Assembly (NCBI GenBank): GCA_958430865.1
Contig: CAUDNR010002635.1
Coordinates: forward strand, 7,465-71,464
Direction: 5' to 3'
DNA from: Entrophospora sp. SA101
Taxonomy: Eukaryota > Glomeromycota > Glomeromycetes > Entrophosporales > Entrophosporaceae
Length of the DNA stretch: 64,000 bases
The notes beneath the pieces are model-generated. The model worked only from the letters and a program-made list of their open reading frames with translations, did not search any database and was not told the origin of the DNA. The translations under genes and the position numbers were made by a program. Below are positions 48,448 through 63,658 of this stretch, piece after piece. The number at the start of each line of letters is the position of its first letter. Within the stretch, counting starts at the first letter, position 1.

Positions 48448-50015
48448 TTATTTACCATTGTTAAAGTCAATGCTTGAGAGAATATCATTAATATCAAGAC
48501 TATTTAATGAACTGTTGTTACTTTTATAACTTTTTAAACTTTTTGACTTGGCAATTTCATCATCTAATATTCTACTTTTATGATATGCATCTGGGTGTGA
48601 TTTGTGTACTTGTTGCAAATTATTACCAATGCCACTAGTAGTATTATTATTACTGCTATTAATATTATGTACTAACACTGTTGTGTCATTATTAATATTT
48701 TTAATAATTTCTTCTAGTTTATTATCAGCAAATATGGAAAGCTCTAGAATAGTTGGTCTTTTAGATGGATCCACATCCCAACATTTCTGCATCATTTGTG
48801 AATAGTCATTAGGCATTCCAGATAATATTGGTGGTTGTAAACCTTCACATATATCAAAAATTAAACGATGATTATGACCCCTATTATTAAATGGTGGATG
48901 GCCTGCAAATATTTCCCACATTAACATCCCAACACTATAGATATCTGTTTCTTTTGTGTTCTTTGCATTAATTTTGCCTCTAAGTAGCTCAGGTGCAACA
49001 TATGATATAATTCCATAGATTTTATTTGATGATTTTTCATCAACTGGTCCACATAATCCTAAATCTGTAATATAACAATCACCTCCATGCAATAATATAT
49101 TGCCACTATGTAAATCACAATGGATTAAATCTTTTTTGTGTATATCACCTAATGCATTACATAAATAAACAAAGATTGTAATTCTATTTTTTAATGTTAA
49201 ATTAGAATGATTTTTTTGTAAATAGTCCCTTAAATTTCCTTCTGGATATAGACTAAGAATAATTGCATAATTTCCATTATCTGGGAACTTAGTTACACCA
49301 TAGCAAGAAACAATTAGTGGTGATTTAATTTTATAATAATTCATTGCCTGTAATTGAATATAAAATCAATTAGTATTATATAATACAGTGTTATTTAAAT
49401 AAAATCACCAACCTCATCAAAAAATGATTTTCCTGGATTACTTGAATTATTTAAACTTTTTAATACTACTGGTTGCCTTCCAAAATAATAAAATTCCTTT
49501 TTATTTTCATCATAATCATCAATACTTCCCCTTGTCCATGAAGCAGTATAAATTGAACTAAATCCACCTTCAGTTAATTTTGTTACTTTTTCAAATTGCT
49601 CAAAAGGTATCCATTCTAAAATATAAGTTGGCAGAGATGATTTCATTTGACATTGTTGAATAAAATTATCAATTATGTTATTTCCAGATGTCCAATTAGT
49701 GAAAAGACTCTGTAGTTGTAAACTAATGCAACCTTCACAGAATCTATCAGAGTATCTTGTTGTTTTACACTTGTTACATTCTTTTGGTTTGCCAACTTTA
49801 TAAATTACATTATTTAATTCACTGCTATAAATAAACCATCCTTTACAATATTGTTTTTCATTTTCAGAAAGCTCCTTATTTTTTTCAACTAATGAAAAAA
49901 AATAATCTTTTCTATTTTCAAGACTTTCAGAATTAGTCAGAGCATTATACATTTCTTTATTAATTGCATATACAAATTCACTTCTTTCTAATGATAATAA
50001 TTTATTATATGACAT
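48448..50015 (-). CDS. K4: TKL-like kinase, intact, 500 aa, mosaic of K0 and K1
   Basis: Exon 1 is 50015-49413 and exon 2 is 49347-48448, with the same intron as K1. The promoter and codons 1 to about 136 equal K0 (27544-27953); from 49674 downstream it is nearly identical to K1. Kinase motifs are as in K1: TEGGFSSIYTA, PVVLKSL, HCDLHSGNIL, DLG, SYVAPE, CWDVDPSKRP. Coding changes against K1 are FNNRG for FDDRG and KINAKNT for KINTKNT. The frame is open and catalytic residues are kept, so it is a plausible active gene. Function unknown; members of this expanded family in arbuscular mycorrhizal fungi are proposed signalling kinases. Confidence 0.88.
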
Positions 50016-50793
50016 TTTAATTTTATTTAATATCTTTTTATAAATTTATTTTGAAAAAAGGTAAAATTTAATTTAATATTGAACAGTGAGGAAATCGAAA
50101 ATTTTTTTGCAAATTTTCAATGTTACTGTAAATGAAAAGTTTAATTTGTCAATTTGGAAAAAATTAGTAGCACAACACAAATAAAAAAACATTTAACTCA
50201 TAAAACATTTGTTGTGTTGATCTGGTCCCAAAGATTAATTAAAAACTGGCCTTTTGGGACTGGCTAAAGATTGTTTACTAAATAGTATTTGATGTGAATT
50301 GCATATTGCGAAGGCAGCTTTTTGGTCGATATTGACTATTTTATGTTTTATGGCTACATTTATCAATTAATTGCAAGCTTTTATGTACAATGTTTTAACA
50401 GATTTCTTTATTTATTCAAAATGAAAATTTTCTTCAATATTCCAGACGATCAAGAGAAAGTTAAAAGAACAAGAGGAGCCAGTCAAAAGCAAATCACAAA
50501 GTATTATTAAAAATCATTCTAGTTCACATAAATTAAAATTGACTTTTTTAATTTTGTACATTCCTTAGGATGAAGAAGTAAAAACTTTTCTATTTATTAT
50601 AAAATCAATTTATCTGGCAATTTTTTCCATGTTTTTTCAGCCTTAAAAGCGGACCCGGACACTTTACCGACACCCACTTTACTGACATTTAATAAGGAAG
50701 AATTAAATCAATTTCTTGCTGATGATTGAGTGTTTCTGTCGAAAAAACGTAACAAGTTTTAGCAATCAAGTTCCAAATTGGAAGGAATAGGTG
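50016..50793. other. Upstream region of K4, inverted copy of 26766-27543
   Basis: No gene. It includes the shared kinase promoter segment and a short inverted pair (CTGGTCCCAAAGA / CCAGTCCCAAAAG at 50221-50265). A 62-codon frame at 50322 is present in all three kinase flanks but looks fortuitous. Confidence 0.4.
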
Positions 50794-51635
50794 TAGTGAT
50801 GTCCACCGAAACCCTCCCTTTTCGAAAGTCAACTATGAATACATTTGACTAAACATCGCTTATTTTATTACCATCAAAAATATCAAAAAATCATTATCAA
50901 ATTTATAATTAATCCTAGTTTTTTTTTCTTTCGTTTTGGTTTTCATCATCTGCATCACTATCATAACCACTATCTATATCATTTGTTTTATAATTATTGG
51001 TGTCTTCACAAGTTGCAGGTTAATTTTGGTATTAATATTAGTCACTTCTGTATCAAAAAGTCTTCCTGAGATTTACATTTCTATTATGTGGTGTGTAGGC
51101 AGGTCTACATTATCCAAGTAACTCAATAAAATATAACATTAGAAGATATACAACACGTTATAAATGCCCGATTAATACCCCATCAATATTATCATTCCTT
51201 TATGTGATTAATGTTGTGCTTTCGTAGAATTCAGACAAACTTGGTTGTTCTTGTTTATTAGAAGAAATTTGATTTACTACACCACATTCCTTTACCAGAT
51301 GTTTCTCATCAAAAAATTTGACACAATAGTGACACTTGGCAAAATAATGTCCTTTGCTATTTTTAACCTCACTTCTTTTTGCAAGTATATCCAAACATTT
51401 AAAGAAGGTCGTCCAATAATTCATGAATTTCTAATTTGATTCTATTTAGAATTATGTAATTATGCAAAACATATTGTAATCATCTCATTTTTTTAATTCA
51501 AATAATTACTTTCGTTTTATATTATTAATATATGTACCATTATCAAAAATAAATAAATTTTTTATAAATTTTTTTCAGTTTTTGAACAAAACCGAAAATT
51601 TTACCGAAAGTATTTAGTTTCGGTGGACATCCCTA
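50794..51635. mobile_element. Non-autonomous hAT-like element, arm 2 copy
   Basis: Inverted copy of 25924-26765; the BED-finger fragment is at 51200-51424 on the minus strand. Confidence 0.65.
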
Positions 51636-53044
51636 ATACAGAGTGTTTTATTATTAAATACAATCTTGGCTGACTTTTTTTCGGAGGAAGGAATTTTGAC
51701 TGCCAATGATAAAAAGTAAGAGCAAAATAATCAACGATCGAAAGCGATATGACATATATATAAGAAAGAGGTAGTACGAGAATAGATTATGTTTCTTGCA
51801 ATGGCGAGGGTTAGATGCAAAAGGGGGAGATTGAAGTGGCAAAAGTGTTGGATCCTGGTGGCGATTAATTATGAATTATGGGAATAAATGGTTTCATGTC
51901 TAGAAAAATCACACCATCCTTTGTTTATCATCTTACGTCTCTTCTAATTAATTGTTACTACATTATCGTCATCATCGTCATCATTGCCACTTTTATGGAT
52001 ATTTTGATTATTATTATTATTATTAATTGATTATTTTATTCAAATAATACAAAATAATCTATATGTTTAATTTATCTATAATTCAAAAATATACGGAAAA
52101 CTTGTTTTCAAAAAAGATGTATATACTAATACATGAATTTTACGTAGATGTCTGATGAAATACCAAGATAATCTTGTTTATTTGCTAATTGAATACATGC
52201 GATCAAACCTGGGATGAGCACCAAGAGTAAAGAATTTTTGACGAGTCTGATCTCTAGGTGAAAGAATCTTATTGCAAAATATAAATTTCAGTATAAAGGT
52301 CGCTAAAAAAGGGCAAAAAGGTGCCGTCTGTGATACGATTATTTTCCTGCAAACTCAATGATGAAGCCTGCTTTGAATCTTCTCAATTTCATTCTGGGAA
52401 TTGAATTTTCAGTTTGCGTGCTGCCCCTCGGCTCAACCGAAAAACCTATATTAATATTAATAAACTTATGAGATCATGCCATCTATCATTTCACAAATTT
52501 TGTTGTTTTTTTCTATTGCATGTCTGATTGTTTGGTTTCGGGCCACATACCCCCGTTTTTTATTTTAGTAGTGTTATTATTAGAAGTGTGGACTTTTTTG
52601 ACCTTATAATCTTTGTATATAATGTTTGAATGTTGTTATCTTCAGGTAAAGTTTCTCCCCTTAAAAATTTTTGTTACTTTGAGTGAGAGAGAAACTTTCG
52701 CATTAATTTTTTTTCTTTTAGTTAGCAACGTGCTACAACTATCAACAATCTTCTATGAGGACGACGATGCTGTGTGTGAACATAGGTATTAGCATTAGGC
52801 GTGCTTTTTTATGCTTTCCCACTACAAGATGTATCGAATTGACGAGATGACATCGAATTTAAAACTAGATCTATCATTAGTATTAGGAGAAGAGATACTA
52901 TATACCATTTCTGTTAATATTACTACCATTAACAGTGCCATGTAAACAAATGATTCATTAGTATTAGAAAATTGTTATTTAGATTATGTCGATCATCAAA
53001 GATTATCTATCCAAACTAGCTTTTGATTTAAAAAAAAATAAATT
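51636..53044. other. Intergenic region upstream of LYS9, arm 2 copy
   Basis: Inverted copy of 24515-25923; nothing recognised. Confidence 0.4.
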
Positions 53045-55375
53045 ATGAACGAAAAGTAAAAATATCAAATTTCAAATTTTAATTATTTTTATTTTTTTTT
53101 AATATTATTACTATTGTTATTAAAAAGAATTAATTTTGGAGAATAGAAAAATCTTACTATTGGGATCTGGGTTCGTTGCTGGACCAGCAGTTGAATATAT
53201 CCTGAGAAGACCAGAAAATAAATTAACCATTGGTACAAATTAGAAAAGATTAATTATTTATTGAAATAAATTTATTGATTTTTATTAACTCACACTTCAA
53301 AATTTTGCCTGATTATTTTAGCTTGTAGACGTATTACTAATGCTCAATCACTGTGTCAAAAGTTTTCTCGTGCAACTCCTGTATCGCTTGATGTGACAGA
53401 TGAAAAGGCTCTTGGTGAAATTGTTTCTAGTCATGACTTGATAATCAGGTGAGGATTTTTTTTCTTTTTTTTGATTTCTTTTGCATCGAGCCTGATATAA
53501 AATTTCAATTATCACCTTTTAGTTTGATACCTTATGAATATCATCCTTTGGTGATTAAATCTGCTATAAAACATAAGAAGCATGTGGTAACCACTAGTTA
53601 TGTGTCACCAGCTATGAGAGAATTTGATGCAGAGTAAGTTTACCAATGATATTATTTCATTACGGTTATTCTATTATTACTAAATATCATATATATATAT
53701 ATATATGATAATATTTTAGAGCCAAGAAAAATGGGATTATAGTCATGAATGAAATTGGTCTTGATCCTGGTGAGAATAAATTTTCCAAAATAAATAAATA
53801 ATTGGTTGATTTTTAATAATAATAATAATAATAACCCCTTGGTTTTATAATCGATAGGAATTGATCACCTTTATGCCGTAAAAACTATCAATGAAGTTCA
53901 TGAAGTTGGTGGAAAGGCAAGTATTTTATTTTAAAATAAAGTAATAATATACGCTGTAACAAAATAATTATAATTATTAATTTTTTTTAGATTTTATCAT
54001 TCATTTCATATTGTGGTGGACTTCCAGCTCCAGAAGCTTCAAATAATCCTCTTGGTTATAAATTTAGTTGGTTTGCTCGTGGTGTTCTATTGGCATTAAG
54101 AAGTGCAGCTAAATATTATCAAGATGGAAAAGTATATATTTGGAATTTATTTTTTATTTCAATGATATTAAAAAAAGTTGAATAACTTGAATTTTTAAAA
54201 TTAATAAGGTTGTAGAAATTCCAGGAAATAAACTTATGGAATCAGCAAAACCATATCTAATTTATCCAGCATTTGCATTTCTCTGTTATCCCAATCGTGA
54301 TTCTACACCTTTTAGAGAATTTTATAAAATCCCTGAAGCAAAAACAATTTTACGTGGTACCTTACGTTACCAGGTATTTTATTTCATTTTATTTTATTAA
54401 ATAGAATATATGTGTGTACATGTATTTTTTAACCATGTGAGTTTTTTTTTAGGGTTTTACCAATTTTTCTAAAGTTTTACTTGATATTGGAATGTTTGAT
54501 GATTCTGAGAAAGATTATTTGCTTCCCAGTTCACCAGATATTGCATGGGTAATTGTTAATGTTTATATATATATTTGTGAATTCTAATTTTTTGATTAAT
54601 GAACATATCTATTTACACGTGTAATAGAGAGATGTTTTGGCTAAAGTTCTTTGCGTATCTAGTAATTCTGAACAGTAAGCACTCGAAACAAAATCTTTTT
54701 TTATTAATTGTAATGAAATTTCTAAGATATTTTTTTTTTAAAAAAAGTGATATTCGTGATAAAATTAAATCTAAAGTAAAAGACCTATCAAATGAAGAAG
54801 TTGAACGAATTCTATCAGGTTTTAAATGGTTGGGGTTGTTTTCTGATGCAAACGTTGATCGCAAATCCAATTTACTCGATACACTTTGTGCAACTTTGGA
54901 AGCAAAACTGAAATATGCAGAGGGTGAAAGAGACATGGTTATTCTACAACATAAATTCGAGATTGAGTGGAAAGATGGTAAAAAGGTGAATTCAAAATTT
55001 TATATTTGTGATGATGCACACAATTGAAAAAAAAATGGACAATTGGTTGATTTTTTGTTATTTTTTAAAAAAAAGGAAACACGGACTTCAACTTTATTAG
55101 AATATGGTAAACCATGTGGTCCATCTGCGATGGCTACTACTGTAGGCCTTCCTTGTGGAATTGCAACTCAGTTGATATTAGATGGTAGTTTTTAAAATAT
55201 ATATTTTTATATTTTATATTTTGTATAGTATATTTAACAAATATATTTGCATCTTTAAATCGAAGGCATCATAAAAAAGCCTGGTGTCTTGGCTCCATAT
55301 ACGCCAGAAATTAACAATCCAATAATAGAGGCTTTAGAAAAAGAAGGAATCAAAGTCATTGAAGAAACATTGTAA
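53045..55375 (+). CDS. LYS9: Saccharopine dehydrogenase (LYS9), second copy in arm 2
   Basis: Thirteen exons: 53045-53055, 53147-53232, 53322-53448, 53523-53633, 53720-53769, 53858-53916, 53991-54131, 54209-54373, 54453-54548, 54628-54674, 54748-54985, 55076-55184, 55266-55375; total 1350 nt, 449 aa. Every phase agrees. The intron after 53916 begins GC rather than GT. Motifs as in the first copy (GSGFVAGP nucleotide site; [28 protein letters not shown]). No difference from the arm 1 copy was found, so it may be the same locus assembled twice. Confidence 0.95.
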
Positions 55376-55562
55376 ATATATTATAAATTTGGATTTTATT
55401 GATATTTTTTTGCACTAAATTATGATACAATTTATATGTTTTATATTTTTATATTTATGTTTATGTTTTTTATATTTTTATATTTATATCTATATTCATA
55501 TTCATATTTGTATGTTTATATGTTTATATATATTTTCTTTTTATTTTTATTTTTAATTGATA

Positions 55563-57382
55563 TCATAATTCATTATCGAAATCAACAAAAATATCTTTAT
55601 CCCATTTGTTTTCATATTCTTTTGTGGAAGGTCTGTTTTGAGAAAATGATTAATATACATACATACATACACGTGCGCTGTTGTAATTAAGAAAATAAAA
55701 GCAAAGAATTTTAATGAAACTTACCCGCTGAAAGGATAACAAGGATCGATTGTGCGTGAAATGATTGGTATTTCGTATTTATTCATTTGGAAATCACAAT
55801 CAAGAGGATCTATTAATAATCGTTTTAAAGATTTTTTCTCTTTAAAATGTTTTTCAATGACAATTAATAATTCTTCATTAACCATCTCGCTCCTGTAAAT
55901 AGCTAATGCTTGTAACGAAGCTCTGCATTCTTTTAGGAAAAAATCTAATATATCAGGAGAAATTAAAAAATCAAACCCAAAATATTTTAAAGTTTTGGGA
56001 ATTTTTCTAGAAAATGTTGATAAATTTTCGGTTGAGGTAAATGGAACATCTGCCGAGTTTGTATAGATTGATAAATGGTTTAAATTTTTAAGTGAATCAA
56101 ATAAACTGAATAATATCTCGGGTATTTCATTTATTATTAAAGAAATTGACAAATGTGTTAACTTTACACAATATTTCGAAATTGTTTCTAATAATTCTGT
56201 GGTAACGAAATCGGTTGATAATGTTTTTAAATTAGAGCTAGACATTATGATTATGGGATGTAATGAAATAAATATGTCATATTCTGATCCGGATCCCTCA
56301 TAATGTAAATTTTTTAAATTAATCGGTTTTAATTTGTCATCATCATCACTGAATTCCTTCAAATCTTCGATATTCTCCTCGTAAAACCCAATTATTTGTA
56401 AAGTTTCTAAATTGTTTAATAGGTGTAAAATATTTAATAACTGATGATAACTATTTTGTGATAGCTGGTGAAGCTTTAAATATTTTAGAGAGTTTGATAA
56501 TAAATCACTAGATAAACTTTGCATTACTAAAGAAGCTGCAGAATTCGACCATAATATTGCAATGGTTAGATCTTTTAAAGAATTCTGCGACTCTAAAAAT
56601 AATGAAATCAGTGAATCAAATTCATCAAGATCTATGGGCTCAACAGGTAACCCATTAAAATCTATATGCGCATACTCAATCCTAGAAGAATATTCCGTTA
56701 AATCTATAAATAAATTACCAACAATTTCAAATTCTCTATCTGTTACTAATCCTGAATAATAAAATAAAAATTCTTCGAGTGTTGAAAGAATCGTTTTGGA
56801 TTTTGCAAATGCTGTGATATCAAAAGACGAATCTTCTTCGTCCTCTTCTTCTTCATCATGATTAAATTTTAAAGATTTTAAATAATTAATATTATCAAAT
56901 AGTACATCGACAATTAAATTTTGTAATAAATCTAGACGATCATCTAACTCTGCAATAAAAGCCTCGTAAATTTTAACGAGTTTTAAATTATCGTAGTAAT
57001 AATTGATTAGCCAGCATCTTATCGAATTTCTTAACCCGTTAATGTCTAGTCTTTTAAAGAACTTTGGATAATTAAATAATGTTTTTTTGTTTTCATTGTC
57101 ATTATTGTTATCATTATCGATGATATTATTAAATCCTATATTGGTTAACACTTCTTTTTTTTCATCAGTTAGAAACAGTATGTAAACATCTATAATTTTA
57201 TGTGCTCGTCTCCCAACAAATGAAAATGGCTGGCTCCATAGTAATGAAATTCCTGACCTACACCAAAGTCGGTTAACTAAAACACATGAATGAAGTGATT
57301 CTATATCATCCTCAAGAAATTGCAAGATTCCTTCAACACATTCAACCGGTAATCTAATGGAACTGTTTGGCTTTTTTATCAT
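55563..57382 (-). CDS. F-box protein, second copy in arm 2
   Basis: Identical mirror of 20177-21996: F-box at the N-terminus (RLPVECVEGILQFLEDD), leucine-rich remainder, second exon at 55563-55632. 575 aa, intact. Confidence 0.88.
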
Positions 57383-57858
57383 TTTTTTTTTTTTTATAAA
57401 AAAAAATTCATGTTATCCAAAGTTACACCAATTAATATTAATATTAAATCATATTTTTTTGCGTAGATCTAATTTTTTATTAAAAAGGAATTAAAAAAAC
57501 AAAGGTAAATAAATATAAACAATAGTGTGTGGCCTTTCCTACTCGAGCAAGATCTTTTCTCTATCTTCTGCAATAGCGGCAGTATAAAAAACGTTGGAAA
57601 TTAGAACGTTCAACAAAATTTACAAAATTTACAAGATTTGCAGAAAAATTACTAAATATAGTCCTAATGTTTGCATTACCAAATTTATTCCAAACTTTGT
57701 GCAAGGGTTCTTTTAGCTTAAAAACGTACCCATGATTACATCATGATATTACCCTTTTAACATTAAAGAAAGTGAATTCCCTTTTTTTGCTCAGGATGTG
57801 AATCACATAATCATTTTGAGATAAGAATTCATAGATTATACAAATGCAGTGCAGTTAA

Positions 57859-58062
57859 ATGAACACCTTATGTTGTGGAGCAACATTCCAAAAAATTGAG
57901 GCACTTAAACAAAAGGTTTCTATGCCGTCCAAGAGGCATGGAGCCAGTGTAAGACTTCCGCCAAATGATAGCTTATATGATCTAATTGATGAACTGTTGG
58001 CGCCACAAGAGGAGATACACTTACTAGAAGAGCTTTTAATTTGGAAATCAATGGTTATTTAA
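57859..58062 (+). CDS. Small orphan ORF, 67 aa, second copy
   Basis: Identical to 19497-19700 in the other arm; function not recognised. Confidence 0.3.
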   Translation: MNTLCCGATFQKIEALKQKVSMPSKRHGASVRLPPNDSLYDLIDELLAPQEEIHLLEELLIWKSMVI

Positions 58063-58316
58063 GATCGATCGCATTGACCAAAAATAGCTTTAATTTCAAA
58101 AAATATTTTTATTTTATTTTTAAATAATGCCGAGTAATTTCTTGGTGTGTTCATTGAATAATTATAAAACATAATAACGTTTGTGATAAATAAATATCAG
58201 TTTATTTCCTGTACCAAAGTTGTGTTGTCTAATTTTAAGAAAAATCAAAGGGAAATGAAAGATTAATCAATATTTTTATTACAACATAAATCAAAATAAT
58301 TATTTAAAAAACAATA

Positions 58317-59626
<1,310 letters not shown>

Positions 59627-60815
59627 TTTAAAAAAGATTGGAAAAAAGTGTAACAAATACCACACTTTGATGACTTCAATTGATTAATAATAACACAAGA
59701 ATAAGTTTGATTTGATCGACATTCGCAATTATCACGCTTAAAAAAAAAATTTGAAATCTCCCTCTATAACGGATATTATTAATTAAATTTTATATAATAA
59801 TAATAAATATTTTAAAGAGCCGGCTCGGATCTGTTCTGTACCTAAAATCATCTTTAATAATTGGTAATTTTACATGCTATATAAAAGAAAATCCAATAAG
59901 TCAATACGCCTTTTTAAATAGTGTAAGTTATCCCGTGAACAAATTGTGGTGCTGTGGGATAATTCGCACGCACATTGAACATACATGATATGATAATGGG
60001 GACAAAGGCATTCACATCCAAGGAAAGAATTAAATGACAACTAAAAAGAATTATTTTGATTCAACTAAGGGAAATATATATATATATATATTTCCACTAT
60101 TATTATTAATATTATCATTCACTATTGCTAATATTAGTATCTTTTTTATTCATATTTTCCATCTTTGATTCTTTTATTGTTGATAAAAGTTTTTTTGCGG
60201 TGGAGGCGTTAACTCCCTTCCATATAATTCGCGGATTTCAATTTTCATTTCACCAAATGAAAAATTTGCCTTTTATCAAACAATTGTTTAAAATCCTCCC
60301 ACAACTTTTAAATTTCCCTTGAGTATTTTTTCTGGGTTCCACTAGATTAATTATTTTACCTATATTGTTTTTGATATTATAGAGCTGATTTTTGTAGATT
60401 TGATGATACAGTAAAAAGCCAACACCAAAAATTCACTTGAATTTTTGTTAGTATTTGTGGTTTATTTTTATATTAATATTGATTTATAATATTGATATTG
60501 ATATTGATATTGGGTTTGTTTTACACTAACAAGAATTATGGCCGTACTGATATTGCTAATAAAGGATTCTTTATCTATTTATGTGATTTGCATTACTTGG
60601 ATTTAAAATTTTTTTTTGGCCAATTCATCATCCACTGAATTTGATGTTCGCTTTGTTGCAAATATGACCCATATAATAAAATTTCCAAATTAGTTTAATT
60701 TTTTCATGTGCTTTAAAGAAGAGGGAATTAAAAAGCCCAATTTACATATTTATCAGCCAGTTACATATACACATATATAATATATAAAATAAAAATTTAA
60801 AATAAATAATTTTTA
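59627..60815. other. Intergenic DNA between NDUFS7 and DR1, arm 2 copy
   Basis: Inverted copy of 16744-17932; nothing recognised beyond simple repeats. Confidence 0.45.
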
Positions 60816-61626
60816 TCATTGTTGCTGTGCTTGATATTTGAGACGTGATTGCTCAAATAAATCTTCTTGCTGTTTTAATAATTCTTCTTCGGTCATGCCA
60901 GAATTTTCTAATCTGGAGCTTTTCTTGTCTCGATCCTATTAATCCATATTGATTATTGATTATTATTAACAAGTTAATGCCATTATTATGTAACCCTTCC
61001 TAATTTGTCTAGATAAAATATTTAATTCATCACCTTTTGAAGCCTTTTATGTTCTTTAAATACTTCTTGTACTTCAGTAAGATAATTTTCAAACCCCAAT
61101 TTCTAAAAAAAAAAGTTTGGAAGAATTTAAAATTTTTTTATTTAAAAAAAATCTTTATATTAATATTATCAAATACATACTTGAAGCGCAGAAAAAACAT
61201 GTTCAGCTGCAATCGTTTTCTTTGCTTCATTTTCACAAATACTATTTGCTTCTGAAGCAATCAATTGAATAAATTCTAAAAATTTTGTTTGGAAAAACCA
61301 ATTTTATAAATTATATCAGATATATATATATATGTGCATTATATATATATACATACAATTATTATCACTTACCAACACAACAATCTATTAACAAATCACG
61401 GGTGTCTTTAGCACAAGCAATATCAGGTGGAAGCATTTCTGTAATAATCTTTGTAACAGTCGCTTTTATATTATATTATAAAATACAAACAATAAAAATT
61501 TTTTACTTTTTTTAATTGATAAATAAATAGATTAAAATAAAATTTTTTTTAAATGAGTAGAATACCTTTTGGAAGTGACAACTCATCGTCTACACCTCCG
61601 TTTCTAGACGTTTCTTTATCACTCAT
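60816..61626 (-). CDS. DR1: DR1 / NC2-beta, second copy in arm 2
   Basis: Mirror of 15933-16743; five exons, 144 aa, histone fold and SRLENSGMTEEELLKQQ tail intact. Confidence 0.95.
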
Positions 61627-62134
61627 TCTGAGATAATAAAATTTTTTGTAGTGGTAGTATTATATATTGTGTATAGATTATAAGATCGTATTTTTAACAT
61701 TATCAGTAAAGGTTAAATTTTGTCTTTATATAAAGAAATTATTATCAAAAATAATTATTAGAAATGGTATTAGTATTACGTAATATGATTGACCACATGA
61801 CACTGCTCAAAATATTATTGGCCAGTCATGAAAATCCCTAACATATGGGGGAGGACCCCTGAAACTATTCACCAATACTAATCCCAAAAGTTAAGCTGTA
61901 ATAGCATTAACCAAAAACTACCTTGAAATATCACTATCAGAAAACTGTAAAAAGTTTATTACTTCAAAATATTGTTTATAAATAAAAATAAAATAAAAAA
62001 AGAAAAAATAGCTAATTTAATCTCCATTATAAATTTATTTGTTATAGTTATATTTATTTTTAATTACTAGAATCTAATGTTTATTAATCAATCAAATTGC
62101 TAGTAATAATTAATGGATAGAAATTTCTAATTAA

Positions 62135-62580
62135 TTAATAATGGAATTTTGTTAACATTTTAGAGAAGAGAGTTAAATTTAATGAACTGTCATTACTTAT
62201 ATAACATTTAAAGTTTTTTGATCTATCAATCTCTTCATCTAATATTCTACTTGTATGATATGCATCTGGATGTGATTTGTGTATTTGTTGCAAATAATTA
62301 CCACTACCACTGCTGCTGCTGTTACAATCATTATTAAACCCATTTTCATGTTTTTTTGATTTTAGAAAATTTGAATAATTTTTTTATTAAACTATCATTG
62401 CTACTACTTTTTTCAAACTTTTATTATCATGAATTTCCTTATGTTTATTATAAGAAAAGTCAAGAAGCTCTCCACTAGTTGGTCTTTTTGATGGATCCAC
62501 ATCCCAACATTTCTGCATTATTTGTGCATAATCATCAGGCATTCCTGGTAATATTGGTGGTCGTAAACCTTCTGCACATA
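62135..62580 (-). pseudogene. Kinase C-terminal fragment, second copy
   Basis: Mirror of 14979-15424 with the same two frame breaks; abuts the transposon terminal repeat at 62581. Confidence 0.85.
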
Positions 62581-62657
62581 TGGGTTCCATGCTAACAAAA
62601 AGATAGTTCGGGAAAAAATGGGGTTTTTGAGAAATCAGCTGATTTTGTTTTTCACTA
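62581..62657. mobile_element. Terminal 77 bp of the 2.35-kb transposon, truncated by the gap
   Basis: Mirror of 14902-14978, including the full 32-bp terminal repeat (62581-62612); the rest is lost at the N gap. Confidence 0.9.
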
Positions 62658-62667
62658 NNNNNNNNNN
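62658..62667. other. Assembly gap (10 N)
   Basis: Second fixed-size gap, exactly at the end of inverted-repeat arm 2. Confidence 1.
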
Positions 62668-62798
<131 letters not shown>

Positions 62799-62978
62799 TT
62801 TCTTAAAATTAGACAACACAACTTTGGTACAGGAAATAAACTGATATTTATTTATCACAAACGTTATTATGTTTTATAATTATTCAATGAACACACCAAG
62901 AAATTACTCGGCATTATTTAAAAATAAAATAAAAATATTTTTTGAAATTAAAGCTATTTTTGGTCAATGCGATCGATC

Positions 62979-63182
62979 TTAAATAACCATTGATTTCCAA
63001 ATTAAAAGCTCTTCTAGTAAGTGTATCTCCTCTTGTGGCGCCAACAGTTCATCAATTAGATCATATAAGCTATCATTTGGCGGAAGTCTTACACTGGCTC
63101 CATGCCTCTTGGACGGCATAGAAACCTTTTGTTTAAGTGCCTCAATTTTTTGGAATGTTGCTCCACAACATAAGGTGTTCAT
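62979..63182 (-). CDS. Small orphan ORF, 67 aa, third copy
   Basis: Identical to 19497-19700; unknown function. Confidence 0.3.
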   Translation of the reverse strand: MNTLCCGATFQKIEALKQKVSMPSKRHGASVRLPPNDSLYDLIDELLAPQEEIHLLEELLIWKSMVI

Positions 63183-63658
63183 TTAACTGCACTGCATTTG
63201 TATAATCTATGAATTCTTATCTCAAAATGATTATGTGATTCACATCCTGAGCAAAAAAAGGGAATTCACTTTCTTTAATGTTAAAAGGGTAATATCATGA
63301 TGTAATCATGGGTACGTTTTTAAGCTAAAAGAACCCTTGCACAAAGTTTGGAATAAATTTGGTAATGCAAACATTAGGACTATATTTAGTAATTTTTCTG
63401 CAAATCTTGTAAATTTTGTAAATTTTGTTGAACGTTCTAATTTCCAACGTTTTTTATACTGCCGCTATTGCAGAAGATAGAGAAAAGATCTTGCTCGAGT
63501 AGGAAAGGCCACACACTATTGTTTATATTTATTTACCTTTGTTTTTTTAATTCCTTTTTAATAAAAAATTAGATCTACGCAAAAAAATATGATTTAATAT
63601 TAATATTAATTGGTGTAACTTTGGATAACATGAATTTTTTTTTATAAAAAAAAAAAAA

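Larger units (their letters stand above)
46933..49674. repeat. 2.74-kb direct repeat, copy 2
   Basis: Second copy of 30612-33353 (offset 16321). It contains the truncated hAT fragment, the spacer and most of kinase K4. Bases 49606-49674 are also the first part of the big inverted repeat. Confidence 0.9.
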
